NCBI GenBank assembly: GCA_913019965.1
Contig: CAJVZR010000001.1
Span: forward strand, 62,001-126,000
Direction of reading: 5' to 3'
Length of the DNA stretch: 64,000 bases
From: an uncultured Oleispira sp.
Lineage (GTDB): Bacteria; Pseudomonadota; Gammaproteobacteria; Pseudomonadales; Oceanobacteraceae
Made by a program: the position numbers and the translations under genes. Below, piece after piece: positions 28,801 through 37,970 of this stretch (within the stretch, counting starts at the first letter, position 1; each line of letters starts with the position of its first letter). Under the pieces are notes generated by a model that worked only from the letters and a program-made list of their open reading frames with translations, was not told where the DNA came from and did not search any database.

Positions 28801-28848
28801 TTTTTAAATACCTTTCATTAAACCTGCAACCAAAATAACGCGACATAA

Positions 28849-28865
28849 GTGATATTTAGGTGATA
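28849..28865. promoter_or_regulatory. GTGATA-N5-GTGATA direct-repeat site 3 (cytochrome c promoter)
   Basis: GTGATA TTTAG GTGATA, 49 bp upstream of the cytochrome c start. The left flank CGCGACATA matches site 2 exactly, so the two promoters share about 28 bp of pattern. Confidence 0.68.
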
Positions 28866-28936
28866 TCGCTTAATCATGCTTCGGCTTGGTAGCGATTATT
28901 TAAAAGGAAAATTATTTAGATTATATTTTTAACGGT

Positions 28937-28953
28937 GTGATAAGAATGTGATA
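28937..28953. promoter_or_regulatory. GTGATA-N5-GTGATA direct-repeat site 4 (AraC/cytochrome c spacer)
   Basis: GTGATA AGAAT GTGATA, 88 bp right of site 3 and about 112 bp before the AraC start. It may be for autoregulation or act as a second, distal site for the cytochrome c gene. Confidence 0.65.
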
Positions 28954-29065
28954 AAAATAAATAAACCCGTCTTTTGTATCTCGACAGGCCAAGAAAATTT
29001 AAATCCTTGACCCATTGAGTAATGCAGCGTTATTTTTATTTCGCTTTACTGATTTTGAGATAGAT

Positions 29066-30082
29066 ATGAATCATCAACCTACCGTCATCGCCAGCTATGT
29101 AAAAACGTTAACCAAATCCCTAATAGACCTAAATATCAAACATGACACTATAGTACCTCTTGCTTGGAGTTCAGCCAGTACGGATAGCAGAATTCCATTA
29201 TCCCAGATTAATACATTTTGGCATTCTCTTGTTTCTCTCAACGCTGACAAAAGCCTTGGATTAAAAGTCGCTCTTAACATTCATAACAATAGCTTCCATC
29301 AACTTGGGCTATTGGCCCAACAATGTAAAAACCTCGAAGAAGCATGGAAAATGGCCACTCAATTTTATCGTTTGGTTTCCGAAGCAGGCACCTTGTCTTC
29401 AGAAATCACTGAAGAACATTTTGTGCTTACTTTCGAACCCTGCAAGATCGTTCCTGAACTAACCGTCCAACAAATGGAAGGGATGATGGGAGCTGTTTTT
29501 CAATATGCTTTAAGTATCATGGAAGGTGACTTTCAATTATATTCTGTAGAATTACAGCATCCTCCTACGTCGAATTCATCCCTTTACCACAAAGTATTTA
29601 AGTGTCCGATTATTTTCAATAGCCGCTATTATCGTCTGTATATCCCAAAGAGCGAATTAATAAAGCCCATTCCTCTGGCCTCTGAATCAATGAGAAAGTT
29701 GCATTTATCGGTTACTCAGAATAAACAGTTAGAATATGAGAATTTGAGACGGCCTGAAGGCGATCTACATTTTAAAATCTATGAGTTGCTACGAATTAGT
29801 TTACCCGAGAAGATTCCGACGTTAGATGAATGTGCTACAAACTTTCATACTTCGGCGAGCACACTTAAAAGAAAGCTCAAAAAAAGTGGTATGTGCTACT
29901 CAGACATTATTAATCAAGTAAGAAAGGATATTGCATTTCAATTACTTAATGATCATCAATTATCCATTAATGACATTGTTTATCGTACTGGTTTTACTTG
30001 CTCAACTAATTTCTATAGATCCTTCAAAAAATGGTCGGACTTAACCCCAGTAGAATATCGTAAAAGTAGAGCTATTAATTGA
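29066..30082 (+). CDS. AraC-family transcriptional regulator (PF12625-type ligand domain)
   Basis: About 338 residues from the ATG at 29066. The ORF track begins at 29015, but GAGATAGAT before the later ATG is the better ribosome site and the protein family starts near MNHQPTVIASYVKTL. The N-terminal ligand-binding domain has the QLGLLAQQCKNLEEAWKMA pattern of the OruR/ArgR-like AraC group. The C-terminal double HTH has TLDECATNFHTSASTLKRKLK and the second HTH INDIVYRTGFTCSTNFYRSFKKW followed by TPVEYRK. Members activate catabolic or efflux genes in response to small organic molecules. It is the best candidate to bind the four GTGATA direct repeats, because two HTH motifs of one AraC monomer contact successive major grooves one turn apart. 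Confidence 0.9.
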   Translation: MNHQPTVIASYVKTLTKSLIDLNIKHDTIVPLAWSSASTDSRIPLSQINTFWHSLVSLNADKSLGLKVALNIHNNSFHQLGLLAQQCKNLEEAWKMATQFYRLVSEAGTLSSEITEEHFVLTFEPCKIVPELTVQQMEGMMGAVFQYALSIMEGDFQLYSVELQHPPTSNSSLYHKVFKCPIIFNSRYYRLYIPKSELIKPIPLASESMRKLHLSVTQNKQLEYENLRRPEGDLHFKIYELLRISLPEKIPTLDECATNFHTSASTLKRKLKKSGMCYSDIINQVRKDIAFQLLNDHQLSINDIVYRTGFTCSTNFYRSFKKWSDLTPVEYRKSRAIN

Positions 30083-30273
30083 GCTATATCGATGCAAGTT
30101 TGAACTCAATTACACTATCTCGACGGTGAACAAAATCATAGGATATCACCTCTACAACCTCCTAACTCAATCATTAGAAAACCCGCTCTTAAACAATGGA
30201 ACTGTCATTTGATAATTAACAGCGTTCACCCTATTAAACAGGGCGCGAACACATAATAATAAGAGTACAGAAT

Positions 30274-31356
30274 ATGATAAATAGATTAGCTCTATTCGTT
30301 TTAATAACAATTACTCAGCTGTCTTCTGCTGATAGTTTTCCTCAATCGACGTTTGATAACTTAGATTATGGCCTCTACTGGTCAGGACCTAACAGTCAAT
30401 ATGAAAAAGCAGGAGCTCACACAGCTAACGGCAGTCAATTCTATGACCCAGCCAAACCGACATTAATATACGTTCATGGCTGGGCAGATAAATCCAGCAC
30501 AACTCAAACCCGTGAAGATTTCAATAATACCCGTAACGGTCGACCTGACGTCGATTTTGCTGCGATGTGGAGAAATCACGGTTATAACATTGGTATCATG
30601 TATTGGAACCAATTCTCTGACGAAGCTGAAGTAAAAGATGCCGAAGCAAAAATCTGGTCTGCTACGGGCCGAAAAGGGATGCGCTGGAGAAATAGTCAAG
30701 GCATCTATGCAACGACAAATAGTCGATCAAATGTCAGTGATTTATTAGTACATAGCTACATCACCGCAATGACTCAATATGCTGGCAATGATATTCGTAT
30801 AGCTGGCCACAGTTTAGGTAACCAACTTGCCATTAAAATGACTCATATGCTAAAGCAAGAAGCACAAAGCGGCTTAATTCCTGCTAACATCGTACCTGAT
30901 CGGGTTTCTTTACTGGACTCGTTTTATTCAAAATACGCTAAGGATTATTTGAATGGCCGCTGGAATTCAGGTGTCGCCAAGGACATGGTTGTAGAGTTAA
31001 AAAATTATGGTACCGCCATTGACTCTTATCGTTCCTCATCTATCACGACCACTGAGTTTGCTGGCGACAAAGCCATTCAGCTTCATAACGAAGTCGCATT
31101 TGTAGAGATGGGCAGTAAATTTTTCTATTGGTGGGATATTGGTCGCAAACATATTTCTGCGACTTGGATGTACTTATGGTCCATTGACTCTCCAATGCCT
31201 CACATAAGCAATAGTAGTTATTCTGGCATATCCGCAGCAACTCCCAATTGGATCATTCGTGACTGGATGTATTCAAACCGCAGAGCAGTCCAGAGTCATG
31301 GTTTATATAGCAAAACCCCTGCTGATAATAAATTCACAACCAAAGGCCGCTTATAA
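30274..31356 (+). CDS. Secreted alpha/beta hydrolase (lipase-like)
   Basis: 360 residues. A signal peptide (MINRLALFVLITITQLSSA) precedes a lipase fold with oxyanion motif LIYVHGWADKSS and nucleophile elbow IRIAGHSLGNQLA. The acid may be the Asp in RVSLLDSFYS and the base a C-terminal His. The long Trp/Tyr-rich C-terminal part is unlike common small lipases. It is probably exported to the periplasm or medium. An upstream AGAGTACAGAAT gives a weak ribosome site. It lies downstream of the AraC gene on the same strand, but no operon link is clear (191-bp gap). Confidence 0.75.
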   Translation: MINRLALFVLITITQLSSADSFPQSTFDNLDYGLYWSGPNSQYEKAGAHTANGSQFYDPAKPTLIYVHGWADKSSTTQTREDFNNTRNGRPDVDFAAMWRNHGYNIGIMYWNQFSDEAEVKDAEAKIWSATGRKGMRWRNSQGIYATTNSRSNVSDLLVHSYITAMTQYAGNDIRIAGHSLGNQLAIKMTHMLKQEAQSGLIPANIVPDRVSLLDSFYSKYAKDYLNGRWNSGVAKDMVVELKNYGTAIDSYRSSSITTTEFAGDKAIQLHNEVAFVEMGSKFFYWWDIGRKHISATWMYLWSIDSPMPHISNSSYSGISAATPNWIIRDWMYSNRRAVQSHGLYSKTPADNKFTTKGRL

Positions 31357-31391
31357 ACACTTAAGCTACCTTATTTTCGAAGAGAGAAACG

Positions 31392-32132
31392 TTGAATATT
31401 TTAATGTTATTACCAGATCTTGATTACGATCCGACAGAAAGTGCCGTACCGTGGAAGAAGTTGTATGATGACAATCATACAATAACGTTCTCAACACCTT
31501 CTGGGAATGTCGCCTATGCTGACGAACGGTTGGTATTCAAGGGATTCTCTCTTCTCTCTCCTTTATTTATGACAAAAAAATCTGATCTAAAAAAGTATCA
31601 ATTGATGATTGAGGCCATGGAGGGTCAGTCAGTTTTAGCACTCGATTGTATTGACCCCTCCATGTATGACGCACTACTTATTCCTGGTGGGCATGCGCAG
31701 GGAGTAAAAGCACTTTTGGAATCTGATGATGCATACCGTATTTGCCGTCATTTTATGTCAGAAGATAAACCCGTAGCAGCCGTTTGCCATGGCGTATTAT
31801 TGCTTGCACGCACAACGGCTAATGATGGCACCTCTGTTCTACATAGCAGAAAGACGACATCTCTAACGAATACCCTTGAATTTCCCGCGTGGCTTCTCAC
31901 TGCACCTTGGCTAGGTAGGTACTACCGTACCTATAATAAAAGCGTGGAATCTGAAGTAAGAGCTGCAATTGGTGGTAAAGGAACATTCCTTTCAGGCCCT
32001 TTATTTCCGATTCGAGATAGTCACACGAATACCGCACCAGGCTTCATTGTTCGTGACGGCAATTATTTATCAGCTCGATGGCCCGGTGATTGTAATAGGT
32101 TCGCACAGGAGTTCGCCAAAATGCTGGATTAA
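31392..32132 (+). CDS. DJ-1/PfpI-family protein (glyoxalase III/Hsp31-like)
   Basis: 246 residues from the TTG at 31392, which has GAGAG at the right distance. The next possible start is the ATG at 31404. The class I amidotransferase-like fold has the nucleophile elbow VAAVCHGVLLLAR with the reactive Cys, and upstream ALLIPGGHAQG, as in DJ-1/PfpI proteins. Possible roles are methylglyoxal removal or a chaperone-like function. The Trp/Tyr-rich middle (APWLGRYYRTYNKS) is typical of a DJ-1 subgroup of about 230 residues. It is 35 bp downstream of the lipase gene and may be co-transcribed with it. Confidence 0.8.
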   Translation: MNILMLLPDLDYDPTESAVPWKKLYDDNHTITFSTPSGNVAYADERLVFKGFSLLSPLFMTKKSDLKKYQLMIEAMEGQSVLALDCIDPSMYDALLIPGGHAQGVKALLESDDAYRICRHFMSEDKPVAAVCHGVLLLARTTANDGTSVLHSRKTTSLTNTLEFPAWLLTAPWLGRYYRTYNKSVESEVRAAIGGKGTFLSGPLFPIRDSHTNTAPGFIVRDGNYLSARWPGDCNRFAQEFAKMLD

Positions 32133-32252
32133 AGAGTAATTAATTGACTCTACTTGCACTTTTTTTTGCAATCTCACGACATTCCTTTCGCTTTTATCCG
32201 CCTAAACCTATACTTGTTAAATTAAATCATTACTATTTAGAGGTCTATAATC

Positions 32253-33011
32253 ATGAAGCCTACTCTATTGATTACACTGTTTATTAGCATTACCTTCAGT
32301 TTATTAACCCCCCTATCCTCTTCAGCCAATGAGTTAGATAAACTATCCTATATCACTGAGTTTTATCCGCCGTATAACTTCAAAGATCAAAATCAACTTA
32401 AAGGCATTGCCGTCGATCTTTTGTTAGCCGCTACCAAGCATAGTTCGTCAAAGATTACATCTAATAGTATAAGGTCGTTCCCTTGGCCTAGAGCTTATCG
32501 TATGGCGGAAAAGGGGCCAAAAATTGTGCTCTTCTCAACGACTCGTACTGAGCAAAGAGAACCGTTATTCCATTGGGTCGGTCCTATTAGCCCAACTCGA
32601 ATAGTATTACTTGCAAAGAAAAGTAGCTCCATAAAAATTGAATCCACAGCAGATTTAAATAACTATACTATCGGAGCCATTATTGATGATATTGGGGATC
32701 AACTAGTAAAAAGTAATGGGGTAAAAAGTTCAAATATTAAGTATGTTCCAAACGCAGATTCGATCGCTAAAATGTTAAGTCTTGGCCGAATTCAACTGTG
32801 GGCGTATGAAGAAAATGTAGCCCGTTGGCTTATTAAAAAGGTAGGGTTAAAGAACGATGATTTTGAAACGGTTTACACATTAAATGAAAGCGATTTATAT
32901 TATGCCCTAAGTAAAGATATCGATATCAAAACCGTTAATTTATTACAGCAAGCGATCGATAAAGTTAAGGCCTCTGAAGAATTCACCGCCATTCAAAATA
33001 AATACCTTTAA
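32253..33011 (+). CDS. Periplasmic solute-binding protein, SBP_bac_3-like (orphan)
   Basis: 252 residues. A signal peptide (MKPTLLITLFISITFSLL...SSSANE) precedes a type II binding fold with FYPPYNFKDQNQLKGIAVDLL and a VLFSTTRTEQREPLFHWVGPI stretch. It is paralogous to the protein at 7635. No transporter genes are nearby. It converges on the heme chemoreceptor gene with 7 bp between stops, and it could present a ligand to that receptor, though nothing in the sequence shows it. A ribosome site (AGAGG) is present 15 bp before the ATG. Confidence 0.72.
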   Translation: MKPTLLITLFISITFSLLTPLSSSANELDKLSYITEFYPPYNFKDQNQLKGIAVDLLLAATKHSSSKITSNSIRSFPWPRAYRMAEKGPKIVLFSTTRTEQREPLFHWVGPISPTRIVLLAKKSSSIKIESTADLNNYTIGAIIDDIGDQLVKSNGVKSSNIKYVPNADSIAKMLSLGRIQLWAYEENVARWLIKKVGLKNDDFETVYTLNESDLYYALSKDIDIKTVNLLQQAIDKVKASEEFTAIQNKYL

Positions 33012-33018
33012 TGCTCAA

Positions 33019-34731
33019 TCATTTTTTCGAGAACTTCTGCAACTGTTTACCTATATGCTCAACCGCCTGATTAATCTCGGCCGCCATGGATAATAGCTGT
33101 TGAGTACTTTCATTCGTTGCGGTTGAGTCTTGATTTATTTTGTTATTATTTTGATTGATCTCTTCACTGATACTCGCCTGCTGCTTTGTTGCAGTAACAA
33201 TTTGTTGATTTTGTTCTTGAATTTCAGTAATTGATTGCCCAACCCATTCTATCATTTCGTTGGTTTCTAAGGCTTTGTTTTGGCTTATCTCAATGCATTT
33301 ATTACCTTCCTCTAAGGTATCCACAGCAAATTTAGCACCTCTTTGTAACTGCTCAATCATTTTATTAATTTCTTCTGTCGATTGCTGAGTACGACTTGCT
33401 AAAGTACGAACCTCATCAGCAACGACCGCAAAACCGCGACCTTGCTCGCCTGCTCTAGCAGCTTCTATCGCAGCATTTAAAGCCAGTAAGTTCGTTTGAT
33501 CTGCGATGTCACGAATCACATCTAGAACCCCTCCAATGTTTTGACTATCTGACTCTAGATCTTTCACCGCCTTAGAAGCATTTTCCATAGTTTTTGATAA
33601 GTTTTCCACAGAGCTAAGGTTGTCCTTAATCATCTCCTGCCCTAAGTCAGCCTGTTTATGAGTATTTTCTGAATTTAATGCAGTACTTGCAGTAATGCTG
33701 GACATCTCTTGTGTAGAAGACATCATCTCCCCCATCGCCGAGACAACTTGGCCAGTGACATCTTGTTGATGATGAGCATTCCCCTGAGTACTTTTTGTAA
33801 CGACTTCCATGGATTTTGTTGTTTCATATAACTGATTAACCTGCTCATTAATTTGACTTAATGTACTATCCAGATGAGCAATAAACTGATTAAACGCTTC
33901 CGCAATAACACCTATTTCATCTTTTGGATTATCAATTAAACGTTGTCCTAAATCCCCGTCCCCAGCTGCAATATCTTGTAATGCACTATGCACTTCTCGA
34001 AGACGATTAGAGATAAGACGACGGAACATAATAAACAGCATGCCGATGGTCGCTGACAAGGTGATCAGTACAATAGTTGCAATTGTAAAGTTAAGATCAA
34101 AGGCTTCTTGTATTTGCTTATCAATAGGAATTTGAACTTCTAATATCCCTCTGACATCCGTTAGTTTCCAGTCATTCTTGGGGGTATCAGGATGGGTATT
34201 ATGACAGTTAACACAACCCTGCTGCGTCATCGTATCAGCAAGCGCGACTCTAACGACTTCCTTACCTTCAATCGTAGCCGTTTCAAAATAGGTCTCTTTA
34301 CTATTGTTATTTAATGACCGCCAAGCTTCTTCTGCAAAAGAATCGAGTATGCGAGACGTTCTATTCGGAAAAGGATAAGGGCTATAGAGTTTTAAACTTA
34401 TAATGTTTTGATCTGAAAATACTTTGCTAATATCGTGAATAAATGTGGCAGGTAGCGGAATCGTATTATCTTGACCTTTATGTACATAATGAGGTCTGAT
34501 TTCATTTCCCGCTAAAACTTTTTTAATGATGTTTTTTGTGTAATAGCCCCTTATCGCCTTATATTGCTTGACCGTATCTTCACCGGTCGAAATAGCACTA
34601 TTAACCATATTATTATGAGTAACCACCGGCACATAGAATATAAGCATGGCCAATACAAAGATAAAAACAACCATGAGTGGTGCAAATAATTTGGTACTTA
34701 GCTTACCTATATAACGAATAGCCATAATCAT
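33019..34731 (-). CDS. Methyl-accepting chemotaxis protein with heme-c (Tll0287/DUF3365-like) sensor
   Basis: 570 residues. A first helix (about 12-36) and a periplasmic sensor of about 170 residues holding CVNCHNTHP (Cys173-His177) show it can carry a covalent c heme. A second helix (about 213-236) leads to a HAMP domain and a full cytoplasmic signalling domain with the conserved hairpin tip [36 protein letters not shown]. The DUF3365/Tll0287 family is a heme-binding PAS-like sensor. It probably senses redox state, O2 or NO and steers the flagellar motor. No C-terminal NWETF-type CheR tether is present. Confidence 0.85.
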   Translation of the reverse strand: MIMAIRYIGKLSTKLFAPLMVVFIFVLAMLIFYVPVVTHNNMVNSAISTGEDTVKQYKAIRGYYTKNIIKKVLAGNEIRPHYVHKGQDNTIPLPATFIHDISKVFSDQNIISLKLYSPYPFPNRTSRILDSFAEEAWRSLNNNSKETYFETATIEGKEVVRVALADTMTQQGCVNCHNTHPDTPKNDWKLTDVRGILEVQIPIDKQIQEAFDLNFTIATIVLITLSATIGMLFIMFRRLISNRLREVHSALQDIAAGDGDLGQRLIDNPKDEIGVIAEAFNQFIAHLDSTLSQINEQVNQLYETTKSMEVVTKSTQGNAHHQQDVTGQVVSAMGEMMSSTQEMSSITASTALNSENTHKQADLGQEMIKDNLSSVENLSKTMENASKAVKDLESDSQNIGGVLDVIRDIADQTNLLALNAAIEAARAGEQGRGFAVVADEVRTLASRTQQSTEEINKMIEQLQRGAKFAVDTLEEGNKCIEISQNKALETNEMIEWVGQSITEIQEQNQQIVTATKQQASISEEINQNNNKINQDSTATNESTQQLLSMAAEINQAVEHIGKQLQKFSKK

Positions 34732-34841
34732 ACGCCATAAGTTGATAGTTACTTATTAAGTGTAGATTAATGTTCCGAGATCTAAAACGGTAGGAAAATT
34801 ACATATAAATTGATATGCAACTTTCCTTTATTTCTTATGGT

Positions 34842-36236
34842 TTATGCCGCTCGTTGACGCAGCGAAAAAGATAAGACAACTAACCCTGCCACAATTCCCG
34901 GCAAACCTTCATACACCGCCGACTGCCACCCCATTGCACGCCAAAGTATCGCGACCGATAAACCAACGATTACAGCGGCAATACTTAGCAATTGACTCGG
35001 CTTTCTACCTAGGCATAAGAAGATAAGCAAAGGGGCAAATGCGCTGGCTAGCCCTGACCAAGCCATAATGACTAAACTGAATACACTTTGTTCATTCACC
35101 AAGGCCCAGCATAAAGCAGCACAGGCAATACCAACCGTCGCTAATTTGATGAATAACGGGCGCTCAACTTTTGCCGGTAACAGATCGTGAGTAATCGCCG
35201 CCGAGCAACTCAATACCAAAGAATCAGCCGTCGACATAGTGGCCGCAAAAATACCCGCTAATACCAGCCCTACTAATATCGGTGGAAAAAGTTGTTGTGC
35301 CATCACAGGCAGAGCTAGCTCAGCATCAAAACTGCTGCTTTCGCCGAGATAAATGCGCGATAATAACCCAACAGCCGTTGCCATCATGTAAAAGACAACA
35401 AACCACAGGTAATAATAGAATCTCGCTTTCCGCATCGCACCAAGATCATTCAAAGTCATGAAACGCACCATTATGTGGGGCTGACCAATTACAGAAAAGC
35501 CTGCAAATAACCAACTCAGGGCAAACAATATTCCCCCAGCCAAACCTGGAAGCGCTAAATCTTGCGGGAACCAATCAAGGAAGCCATCAACACCTTGCAT
35601 TTGTATTACGGCCTCTCCGATCCCCCCTAATGAATAGGTCGCAACAATCATCAATAATCCCATCGCTAAGATCATCACAGTCGATTGTGCTGCATCCGTC
35701 CAAATAGATGCGCGAATCCCCCCTGCGAAGCAATACAAGGTCACTAATACGGCCCCCAGTACGGCGCCCGCCCAGGTTGGCCAATCAAAAAGCACATGCA
35801 AAGCTTTACTGCCCGCCACCAGCTGAGCACTGGCATAGGCTAATAAGAAAATTAGAGAAATAATACCGATAAGACGCTGTAAGCGATTATTGTCTGCGCC
35901 ATACCAACCACTAAGCACACCCGCATAGCTCACCTCTCCGGTTCTTGAAGCGGCATCTTTCAAGCGAGCATGTACAAACATTGAAGATAGAAAATCACCG
36001 ACAATCCAGCCGATCATTAACCAAATAGATGCCAGCCCTGTTGCATAGGTATAACCGATAACCCCAATGAACATGTAGCCGCTATTATTGGTGGCTACCG
36101 CAGATAGCCCAACCAGCCAAGGTTTCACCGAACCACTGGCCAGATAATAATCTTGCGCTGTCCCGCGACTTTTCCAAACAGATGATAGCCCAATCAAGGT
36201 AAAGCCGAGTAAGAACGCAATAAAGGAAATAATCAT
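34842..36236 (-). CDS. Sodium/solute symporter (SSS family, PutP-like)
   Basis: 464 residues from the ATG at 36236, which has a GGGGTGG ribosome site. The ORF track's start at 36248 is a GTG. About 13 hydrophobic helices are seen. The SSS-family patterns are GLSAVATNNSGYMFIGVIG near helix 2, GGIRASIWTDAAQSTVMI and GIFAATMSTADSLVLSCSAAITHD with the Na+-site Ser/Thr residues. PutP-type proteins import proline or other compatible or carbon solutes with Na+. The exact substrate is unknown. It is a single gene with no clear partner. Confidence 0.88.
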   Translation of the reverse strand: MIISFIAFLLGFTLIGLSSVWKSRGTAQDYYLASGSVKPWLVGLSAVATNNSGYMFIGVIGYTYATGLASIWLMIGWIVGDFLSSMFVHARLKDAASRTGEVSYAGVLSGWYGADNNRLQRLIGIISLIFLLAYASAQLVAGSKALHVLFDWPTWAGAVLGAVLVTLYCFAGGIRASIWTDAAQSTVMILAMGLLMIVATYSLGGIGEAVIQMQGVDGFLDWFPQDLALPGLAGGILFALSWLFAGFSVIGQPHIMVRFMTLNDLGAMRKARFYYYLWFVVFYMMATAVGLLSRIYLGESSSFDAELALPVMAQQLFPPILVGLVLAGIFAATMSTADSLVLSCSAAITHDLLPAKVERPLFIKLATVGIACAALCWALVNEQSVFSLVIMAWSGLASAFAPLLIFLCLGRKPSQLLSIAAVIVGLSVAILWRAMGWQSAVYEGLPGIVAGLVVLSFSLRQRAA

Positions 36237-36369
36237 AATCCGAACCACCCCATAACAATCTGTTCATTGAGCAGTTGCATTCGTTGCTTGTTCATCTTTC
36301 ATCCTTATTATTATTTTATTACTACGAATGATTGTATGGCAGTGGCTTAACCATTACAAAGGCCCTACT

Positions 36370-36441
36370 TCAAACAGATGCTTTAGTTAATACAGATGCT
36401 TTAGTTTAAACAGGTGCTCTAGTTAAAAGAGACGCTTTGGA
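36370..36441. repeat. Four 18-bp degenerate tandem repeats at the rof-like 3' end
   Basis: Minus-strand unit ACTAAAGCATCTGTTTAA. Three copies outside or across the stop codon are close to the unit, and a fourth (about 13 of 18) lies inside the end of the coding sequence. The unit length is a multiple of three and the stop codon repeats in each copy. It suggests repeated duplication of the gene's 3' end. Confidence 0.75.
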
Positions 36442-36664
36442 GGTGAGGATTATCAACGCACACTTCTAATACCGAAATATCACTGAGAATAATCAAGGCT
36501 TCTGTACCTTTAAGGTCGACCTTCATACATTCATCGCGATTTTCATTGAGCTGAGTATCTAAGCCTATGCACTCAATGATACTGCCAGACGTCATCGTCA
36601 GTTTAATCGGGTATTTAAACGTACAAACTATCTCGATGTAGTCATGCTGATCACAACTAATCAT
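36419..36664 (-). CDS. Rho-binding antiterminator (Rof/YaeO-like)
   Basis: 81 residues. It resembles Rof in length and pattern: ISCDQHDYIEIVCTFKY at the start, then a beta-barrel core with LTMTSGSIIECIGLDTQ and a C-terminal strand ending ALIILSDISVLEV. Rof binds Rho and blocks RNA binding, so reducing termination. Here it starts 1 bp after the stop of the DUF1801 gene and is probably made by translational coupling. The residues at the very end (DNPHLQSVSFN) run into a tandem repeat. Confidence 0.72.
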   Translation of the reverse strand: MISCDQHDYIEIVCTFKYPIKLTMTSGSIIECIGLDTQLNENRDECMKVDLKGTEALIILSDISVLEVCVDNPHLQSVSFN

Positions 36665-36665
36665 A

Positions 36666-37070
36666 TTATGCTCCCAATAAAGGTAGGTGCTTAATTTTAT
36701 GATAGCGCAATGTCATAGAAATACAGGCCTTTAATTCCGGCAATGGCAGCGCCTCAGAGACGTTTAGGACCATCTCTCTATTTCCCTCGTAGATGAAGGT
36801 ATCCCGATATACTTCTTTAAAAGTTTCAATCAGCCGTGTTTTGCAGTTGAAATAAAGCGATAAGGTATGCGGTGACTTTTCCTTCCAATCCAGCCTGAGC
36901 GGACTGCCTCCCATTGTTTGGTAGCTAGCTTCGTTCCATTTCAGGGTTTCAATTACTTCTCCCAAAGACTCTTCTTCAGCAACCGAATAAATCACACCAC
37001 GAACTTCAAGCAGTCGTGATTTGACCTCCTCAGGATAGCGATTGAACTTCACCATCACATCTTTATCCAT
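36666..37070 (-). CDS. DUF1801-domain protein
   Basis: 134 residues with the YdhG/DUF1801 pattern: YPEEVKSRLLEVRGVIYSVA, then LKWNEASYQTMGG and LSLYFNC. Such small proteins are related to iron-chaperone-like folds. Their function is not settled. It is the first gene of a likely two-gene unit with rof. Confidence 0.75.
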   Translation of the reverse strand: MDKDVMVKFNRYPEEVKSRLLEVRGVIYSVAEEESLGEVIETLKWNEASYQTMGGSPLRLDWKEKSPHTLSLYFNCKTRLIETFKEVYRDTFIYEGNREMVLNVSEALPLPELKACISMTLRYHKIKHLPLLGA

Positions 37071-37117
37071 GACCTTTCCCCACTAGCTATTAACCTAATC
37101 CCCTTATCATTGAATAA

Positions 37118-37702
37118 TTAGTTCAAACGCTCGCCCGGCAATATATAATTATCTGCACTCATCAGCTTTGCTTGAGAAATTTTATCCTCGGACTCTTCTT
37201 TAGTAAGAACTCCTTGCTCTACAAGCCAGTTAAACTTACCTATTTCATTCTCAAGCTCATTCTCTGGATTAATATCAGCATACCAATCTACAAGCTGAGC
37301 TTTCCTACGACCATTAAGCTCTTCTAATATTTTTCCATGGTTTTTATCTTGGATCACAAAGATATTGCCACGTTCAGACTTGTAAACCGAATATTTAATT
37401 GTTGAGAAAAACGCCCATGCAACACATGCTAAACCTATGACAATCCAAAACGATTTACCTGATAAAGGGGCTCCTGAATAAATGGCATATCCAAATTGAA
37501 ATATTCCCAGCGCACACCAAAGATAACCAACATTTCTCAGCCATTCATTTTGCTCTATTTGGATTGAAGATTTTTGAGGGAAGTCTGCATAATTGAAATC
37601 AGTATCGCCTGAGCCCGTTTTATCTTCATATGCAAAGTTAAAATGTTCTTTCTCAAAGGTGAATGTATGCTTAGTTGAATTTTTCTTTTGAATTATTTCC
37701 AT
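37118..37702 (-). CDS. Unknown membrane protein with two central helices
   Basis: 194 residues. A charged N-terminal 60-residue region is followed by two hydrophobic helices (about 56-72 and 80-98) and a cytoplasmic tail of about 95 residues. The tail ends in FNWLVEQGVLTKEESEDKIS, which looks like a SHOCT-type short helical motif (oligomerisation/membrane-linked). I do not recognise the family. It is followed on the minus strand by the DUF1801-rof unit (47-bp gap). Confidence 0.6.
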   Translation of the reverse strand: MEIIQKKNSTKHTFTFEKEHFNFAYEDKTGSGDTDFNYADFPQKSSIQIEQNEWLRNVGYLWCALGIFQFGYAIYSGAPLSGKSFWIVIGLACVAWAFFSTIKYSVYKSERGNIFVIQDKNHGKILEELNGRRKAQLVDWYADINPENELENEIGKFNWLVEQGVLTKEESEDKISQAKLMSADNYILPGERLN

Positions 37703-37970
37703 GGATTTACTTCCTTATATAGTACAACTTATTAATCCGTTAACAGGGTATGCTTGAGGAAATGCCCTTCTTTATAATCTGTGAAATATTAGACTTTCTT
37801 CAATTCTAGAGTATTAATGCGCCCCTACTGCGTAATTGCTGATATTACAATGAATAATTAGCAAAATCAAAAGGTAGACAGGCATAAGCGCAATTTAGGA
37901 TACTTAATTCAGCAACGTTTCATCATCACTAAACTGGCCCTATGTTAAAGGCATAATAGCTATATTAGGC

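Noticed and set aside
29015-29065. Extra N-terminus of the AraC regulator
   Set aside because: The later ATG has the better ribosome site and matches the family start.
36085-36267. Minus ORF at the symporter N-terminus
   Set aside because: Shadow frame of the symporter gene.
37703-37970. 268-bp gap before umuC 3' end: possible small gene or RNA
   Set aside because: No convincing ORF, hairpin with T-run or conserved motif was seen. It is AT-rich spacer.
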